Shown here piece by piece: positions 13,568 through 16,682 of a stretch of DNA of 16,682 nt (the stretch's first letter is position 1; each line of letters opens with the position of its first letter). Below the pieces are notes generated by a model. The model searched no databases and was not told the origin of the DNA. It was given only the letters and a program-made list of their open reading frames with translations. Source of the DNA: Phyllobacteriaceae bacterium (lineage in GTDB: Bacteria; Pseudomonadota; Alphaproteobacteria; Rhizobiales; Ancalomicrobiaceae); NCBI GenBank assembly GCA_012517025.1, contig JAAYVT010000558.1, forward strand, positions 1 to 16,682. Reading direction: 5' to 3'. Position numbers and translations under genes: made by a program.

Positions 13568-14203
13568 ATGAGGGATCGTGGTTTCGGCGGCGGACGTGGC
13601 GGCGACCGCGGCGGTTTCGGGCGTGATCGTGGTGGTTTCGGCGACGAAGGCTGCTTCGGTGGTCGGGACCGGGATCGCGGCGGCTTCGGCGGCGGCGATC
13701 GTGGCGGCTTCGGTGGTGGTGATCGCGGCGGCTTCGGCGGTGGTCGCGATCGTGGATTCGGTGGTGGTGACCGCGGCGGCTTCGGCGGCGGCGATCGCGG
13801 CGGCTTCGGCGGCGGCGAAGGCGGCGGCTTCCGGCCGCGCCGGTCGTTCGGCGACGAAGGCGGCGGCGGCGGCTTCGGTGGTGGCGAGGGCTTCCGCCCG
13901 CGCACTCCGCGTCCGCCGGTCGAGCGCGGCCCGCGTCAGAACGGCGTCGTGAAGTTCTTCAACGCCGAAAAGGGTTACGGCTTCATCACCCCCGAGGAGG
14001 GCGGCGCCGACGTGTTCGTCCACGTCTCGGCGGTGGAGCGCTCCGGCCTCGGCACCCTCGACAAGGGCCAGAAGATCTCCTTCGAGACCGAGCCGGACAA
14101 GCGCGGCAAGGGCCCGAAGGCGGTCAACCTGCAGCCGCTCGAGGGCGGTGAGGCTCCGGCCGAGGACTTCGAGGCTCCGGAAGCCGACGAAGACGAGGCG
14201 TGA
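13568..14203 (+). CDS. Cold-shock-domain protein with RGG/FGG-rich N-terminus and acidic tail
   Basis: The 211-residue protein has three parts. Residues 1-118 are a low-complexity Gly/Arg/Asp/Phe region dominated by DRGGFGGG octads (36-83) and ending in an Arg/Pro linker (PRTPRPPVERGPR). Residues about 125-190 are one cold-shock OB-fold: NGVVKFFNAEKGYGFITPEEGGADVFVHVSAVERSGLGTLDKGQKISFE, with RNP1 KGYGFI (135-140) and RNP2 VFVHVS (149-154). Residues 191-211 are a strongly acidic tail (EDFEAPEADEDEA). Ordinary bacterial Csp proteins are about 70 residues, so the extra 140 are unusual. CSDs bind single-stranded RNA or DNA; RGG/FGG regions in other proteins bind RNA and favour condensates, so a role as an RNA chaperone with phase-separating ability is inferred. 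The ATG at 13568 follows AAAGGA by 6 nt; an in-frame GTG at 13553 is less likely. A strong terminator follows. Confidence 0.92.
   Translation: MRDRGFGGGRGGDRGGFGRDRGGFGDEGCFGGRDRDRGGFGGGDRGGFGGGDRGGFGGGRDRGFGGGDRGGFGGGDRGGFGGGEGGGFRPRRSFGDEGGGGGFGGGEGFRPRTPRPPVERGPRQNGVVKFFNAEKGYGFITPEEGGADVFVHVSAVERSGLGTLDKGQKISFETEPDKRGKGPKAVNLQPLEGGEAPAEDFEAPEADEDEA
13673..13816 (+). repeat. Six tandem 24-nt coding repeats encoding DRGGFGGG
   Basis: Six in-frame 24-nt units encode residues 36-83: five perfect DRGGFGGG octads and one variant, RDRGFGGG (unit four). The units differ mainly at synonymous third positions (GGC/GGT, CGC/CGT, GAT/GAC), so the peptide is better conserved than the DNA. Repeat number could vary between strains by slippage or recombination. 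Confidence 0.9.
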
Positions 14204-14212
14204 GCCTTTTCG

Positions 14213-14259
14213 CGGTGATCCGATCACCGTTTCCCGAGCATCGCCCCTGGTGATGCTCG
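14213..14259 (+). repeat. Two hairpins in the 3' UTR of the cold-shock gene
   Basis: The first is an 8-bp inverted repeat CGGTGATC / GATCACCG around one base (14213-14229). The second is CGAGCATC / GATGCTCG with a 9-nt loop (14235-14259). Both lie between the stop codon and the terminator, so they would be part of the mRNA 3' end. Confidence 0.6.
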
Positions 14260-14271
14260 CGAATGATTTCG

Positions 14272-14300
14272 ACCCTCCCGGCGCCACCGGGAGGGTTTTT
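14272..14300 (+). terminator. Intrinsic terminator of the cold-shock gene
   Basis: ACCCTCCCGG (14272-14281) and CCGGGAGGGT (14287-14296) form a perfect 10-bp stem with a 5-nt loop, followed by a T-run (14296-14300). This is the clearest Rho-independent terminator in the window and separates this gene from rlmJ. Confidence 0.92.
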
Positions 14301-14434
14301 CGTCCCTCGCGACGCCCCTCGCCTCTTGCCGCGTCGACGCGGTGCCTCCCTCCGAGCCGCCCCGCCTCCTTCGCGATCGCCCGCGCCGGCGAGCGGTCCC
14401 TTCCCCGTCGAACCGTGCCCCCGCGACCCCGCCG

Positions 14435-15307
14435 ATGAACTATCGTCACGCCTTCCACGCCGGCAACTTCGCCGATGTCGTCAAACACGCCACCCTCGCC
14501 CGCATCCTGGTCCACCTCGCGGCCAAGGACGCGCCGTTCCGCGTGCTCGACACCCACGCCGGCATCGGTCTCTACGATCTGGCGAGCGACCCGGCCGAGC
14601 GCACCGGCGAATGGCGCGACGGCATCGGCCGCGTCCTCGCCGCCCCCTTCCCCGCCGCCGTCGCCGAGCTGCTCGAGCCCTGGTTGGCGGCGGTGGCGCG
14701 GGTCGACGGCCTGACCGCGACCGCCCATCTGACGCCCGAGCGCCTCGCCTTCTATCCCGGCTCGCCGCTGGTGATCCGCGCCGGCCTGCGCCCCGGCGAC
14801 CACGCCGTCGTCACCGAGCTGCATCCGAGCGACGCCGCCACCCTCGCCGACCTCTTCGCCGGCGACGCCCGCCTCAAGGTGGTCGAGCTCGACGGCTGGC
14901 TGGCGCTGAAGAGCTTCCTGCCGTTCAAGGAGCGGCGCGGGCTGGTGGTGATCGACCCGCCGTTCGAAGAGCCCCGCGAGTTCGACCGGCTGACCCGCGG
15001 CCTCGTCGCCGCCACCAAGCGATTCGCCACCGGCGTCTATCTGATCTGGCACCCGATCAAGAATCGCGCCGAGCTCGCCCGCTGGCACGCCGATCTGGTG
15101 GCGACCGGCCTGCGCCGCATCCTGAGCGTCGAGTTCGCCGTCGCCGCCCCCGCCGCCGACGGGCCGCTCACCGCCTGCGGTCTGGTGATCGTCAATCCGC
15201 CGTGGAAACTCGCCGAGGAACTCGCGACCCTGCTGCCGCCGCTGGTCGAGCGGCTGGCGATCGGGCCCGGCGCCCGGGCGAGCGTCGACTGGCTGGTGCC
15301 GGAGTGA
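14435..15307 (+). CDS. rlmJ: 23S rRNA (adenine(2030)-N6)-methyltransferase RlmJ
   Basis: RlmJ methylates N6 of A2030 (E. coli numbering) in 23S rRNA using SAM. The 290-residue protein starts with the family hallmark MNYRHAFHAGNFADVVKH, has the SAM-binding motif RVLDTHAGIGLYDL (36-49), YPGSPLVIRAGLRPGD, TELHP, and the catalytic motif IDPPFEEP (173-180; Asp174 with PPF, the D/N-PP-Y/F of N6-adenine methyltransferases), followed by GVYLIWHPIKNR and VNPPWKL. Length is close to E. coli RlmJ (280). The ATG at 14435 has no evident Shine-Dalgarno; the in-frame ATG at 14342 adds only an Arg/Pro-rich stretch and is rejected. It lies 134 bp past a strong terminator and must have its own promoter, which I could not identify. 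Confidence 0.95.
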   Translation: MNYRHAFHAGNFADVVKHATLARILVHLAAKDAPFRVLDTHAGIGLYDLASDPAERTGEWRDGIGRVLAAPFPAAVAELLEPWLAAVARVDGLTATAHLTPERLAFYPGSPLVIRAGLRPGDHAVVTELHPSDAATLADLFAGDARLKVVELDGWLALKSFLPFKERRGLVVIDPPFEEPREFDRLTRGLVAATKRFATGVYLIWHPIKNRAELARWHADLVATGLRRILSVEFAVAAPAADGPLTACGLVIVNPPWKLAEELATLLPPLVERLAIGPGARASVDWLVPE

Positions 15308-15437
15308 GTCGGGCGCGGCGGCTCGTCGCTCTCTGCGCGCAGGGCTCGGCCGACGCAATGCCGGCTTGACCCTGCCGCCGCCCTCCCCCATCGTCGCCGC
15401 ATCGTCCGTCCGTCGACCTTCTCGGGGGGAACCGCAG

Positions 15438-15905
15438 ATGTCGCATCCGTCCTCGTTCCGCGTCCGGCCGCTCGCCTTGGCGAGCCTCTGCCTCGTCGGC
15501 CTCGCCCTGCCGGCCGCCGCCGCCGACTTGCGCCTCGCCTCCGCCACCCCCGTCGACGTCCCCGCTTGCGACGCCCCCGCCGTGCTCGACCGTGTCCGCG
15601 GCGACTTCGCCTACGGCATGGCCAACGTCGAGAAGCGCGACCTCTCCATCGTCGAGTTCGGCCGGATCCGCAGCCAGGGCGCCGGGGTGAACGACCCCTC
15701 CCACATCCCCCATCGCTGGTGCTACGCCCCGGTGACGCTGTCGAACGGCTTGCGCTCCACCGCCTATTGGCGGATCGATCGCGGCGTCGGCTTCGCGGCG
15801 CCGGGTTACGCCGGCCTGCCCGACGACGTCGAATCCTGCGTCCTCGGTCACGACCGCTGGTCGGTGCACGACGGCACCTGCCGCACCACCCGCCGCTGGT
15901 GGTGA
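15438..15905 (+). CDS. Exported four-cysteine conserved hypothetical protein
   Basis: The 155-residue protein has a typical signal peptide (hydrophobic 11-26, likely cleavage near AAAAD at 26-30). The mature part has Cys44, Cys95, Cys134 and Cys148, an even set suited to two disulfides in the periplasm. Recognisable segments are CDAPAVLDRVRGDFAYG, IPHRWCYAPVTLSNGLRSTAYWRID, GVGFAAPGYAGLPDDVESCVLGHDRW and HDGTCRT. I recall similar small secreted proteins as recurrent hypotheticals in Hyphomicrobiales, but no function is known to me. The ATG at 15438 has GGGGGGA 8 nt upstream, which decides it over an in-frame ATG 72 nt earlier. The RNase T2 gene follows after 55 bp on the same strand. Confidence 0.82.
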   Translation: MSHPSSFRVRPLALASLCLVGLALPAAAADLRLASATPVDVPACDAPAVLDRVRGDFAYGMANVEKRDLSIVEFGRIRSQGAGVNDPSHIPHRWCYAPVTLSNGLRSTAYWRIDRGVGFAAPGYAGLPDDVESCVLGHDRWSVHDGTCRTTRRWW

Positions 15906-15960
15906 GCTCCACCCGCCGAGTCGCCGTTCGACTTCCCGCCTCGCGCCGTCGGAGCCGCGC

Positions 15961-16611
15961 ATGTCGAAGCTCGCCGCCTTCGCCCTCGCCGTCGTCGTGA
16001 CGCTCCTCGGCGTCCTTCCCGCCGCCGCCCAGTCGCGCGGCCGACCGGGCGACTTCGATTTCTGGGTGTTGTCGCTGTCGTGGTCGCCGAGCTGGTGCGA
16101 GGCGACCGGCGCGGCGCGCGGCGATGCCCAATGCGCCCGCCCCTTCGCCTTCGTGGTGCACGGCCTGTGGCCGCAGTGGCAGCGCGGCTTCCCCTCCGAC
16201 TGCCCGACCGGCGAGCCAGGGCCGAGCCGCGCCGACGTCGACGGCGTGCTCGACGTCATGCCCAGCCCCGGCCTCGTCCGCCACGAATGGCGCACCCACG
16301 GCACCTGCTCGGGGCTTTCCGCCCGAACCTATTTCTCGGTGATCCGCAAGCTCTCCGAGAAAATCCGCATCCCCGACGAGTACAAGGCGCCGGATCGCCC
16401 CCGTCTCGTCGACACGCGCGGCGTCGAAACCGCCTTCATGGCCACCAACAAGGGCCTCGACGCCGACGAGATCTCGATCTTCTGTTCCGATCGCCGGCTG
16501 CAGGAAGTGCGGGTCTGCCTGAAGAAGGACCTCTCCGCCTTCGCAAAGTGCCCAGAGGTCGAGCGTCGCGACTGTCGCTCCGCGAAGGTCTACATGCCCG
16601 CCGTCCGCTGA
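15961..16611 (+). CDS. Periplasmic ribonuclease, RNase T2 family
   Basis: The 216-residue protein begins with a signal peptide (hydrophobic 4-20, AAAQ cleavage near 23). It has both T2 active-site segments: CAS I FVVHGLWPQ (64-72, His67) and CAS II RHEWRTHGTCSG (107-118, His108, Glu109, His113), preceded by WVLSLSWSPSWCE. Eight cysteines in the mature chain fit the disulfide-rich fold. RNase T2 enzymes cut single-stranded RNA with little base preference through 2',3'-cyclic phosphates, and bacterial members (E. coli RNase I) are periplasmic scavengers. All catalytic residues are intact. The ATG at 15961 has GGAG about 6 nt upstream. It lies between two other exported-protein genes and may share an mRNA with them. 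Confidence 0.95.
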   Translation: MSKLAAFALAVVVTLLGVLPAAAQSRGRPGDFDFWVLSLSWSPSWCEATGAARGDAQCARPFAFVVHGLWPQWQRGFPSDCPTGEPGPSRADVDGVLDVMPSPGLVRHEWRTHGTCSGLSARTYFSVIRKLSEKIRIPDEYKAPDRPRLVDTRGVETAFMATNKGLDADEISIFCSDRRLQEVRVCLKKDLSAFAKCPEVERRDCRSAKVYMPAVR

Positions 16612-16628
16612 AGGAGCGCCTCGTCCCG

Positions 16629-16682
16629 ATGATCCCGCTGCGCGCCGCCGCGATCGCCGCCCCCCTCCTCGCCGGGCTCGCC
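16629..16682 (+). CDS. Start of a probable exported protein (cut by window edge)
   Basis: An ATG at 16629 opens 18 codons, MIPLRAAAIAAPLLAGLA, that run off the window. The basic-then-hydrophobic pattern looks like a signal peptide. AAGGAG at 16611-16616, overlapping the RNase T2 stop, lies 12 nt upstream, a little far but usable. The 17-bp gap implies co-transcription with the RNase T2 gene. Identity cannot be given. Confidence 0.55.
   Translation, partial: MIPLRAAAIAAPLLAGLA

Noticed and set aside
13673..13816. Regular repeats considered as a CRISPR array.
   Set aside because: Units are contiguous with no spacers, 24 nt long, in frame, and encode DRGGFGGG.
13460..15547. A 695-codon open frame on the minus strand opposite the cold-shock and rlmJ genes.
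   Set aside because: It is a shadow frame caused by high GC: it crosses a strong terminator and two well-supported plus-strand genes and translates to low-complexity Ala/Thr/Glu and Arg-rich sequence with no domain.

Overview
The window is very GC-rich chromosomal DNA (almost every third codon position is G or C) from an alphaproteobacterium. It is most likely a Hyphomicrobiales (Rhizobiales) relative: DUF992, DUF3775, a DUF486 carrier, an AatA-type aminotransferase, an EF-G-like paralogue and a SahR-like regulator next to metF are a typical set for that order. Genus cannot be fixed from sequence alone. Nothing suggests an IS element, phage, integron, CRISPR array, tRNA or rRNA. The region looks like core/housekeeping sequence with several poorly characterised lineage genes.

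Layout. 1-1848 (minus): a methionine-cycle operon, an ArsR-HTH/methyltransferase fusion regulator followed 20 bp later by metF (cut by the window edge). It is driven from a promoter that contains a perfect 22-bp palindrome and appears to give a leaderless mRNA. 1892-3352 (minus): a WcaJ/PssY-type polyprenyl glycosylphosphotransferase standing alone. 3565-5640 (minus): an EF-G paralogue whose switch I Thr and switch II His are replaced. 5641-6036: a 396-bp divergent intergenic region. 6037-7350 (plus): a CNNM/CBS/CorC membrane protein. 7357-8313 (minus): a PAP2-type membrane phosphatase/transferase, convergent with it. 8555-9043 (minus): an exported DUF992 protein. 9232-10434 (minus): an aspartate-family aminotransferase with a strong hairpin terminator. 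10620-11382 (minus): two small membrane proteins, a SemiSWEET and a DUF486 carrier. 11540-11917 (plus): DUF3775. 11949-12623 (minus): a glyoxalase II-like MBL hydrolase. 12757-13299 (plus): an exported DM13-like protein. 13568-14203 (plus): a cold-shock-domain protein with a long RGG/FGG low-complexity N-terminus and an acidic tail, followed by three hairpins, the last a clear intrinsic terminator. 14435-15307 (plus): rlmJ. 15438-16682 (plus): a run of exported proteins (a four-cysteine protein, a periplasmic RNase T2, and the first 18 codons of another probable signal-peptide protein).

How they fit together. Only the metF block is a clear functional operon. RNA and ribosome biology recurs (EF-G paralogue, RGG-cold-shock protein, RlmJ, RNase T2), but the genes are separated by their own signals and no joint system can be claimed. 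The most noteworthy items are the RGG-cold-shock-acidic protein with its 24-nt coding repeats and structured UTRs, the degenerate-switch EF-G paralogue, and the palindromic, apparently leaderless methionine-regulator promoter.
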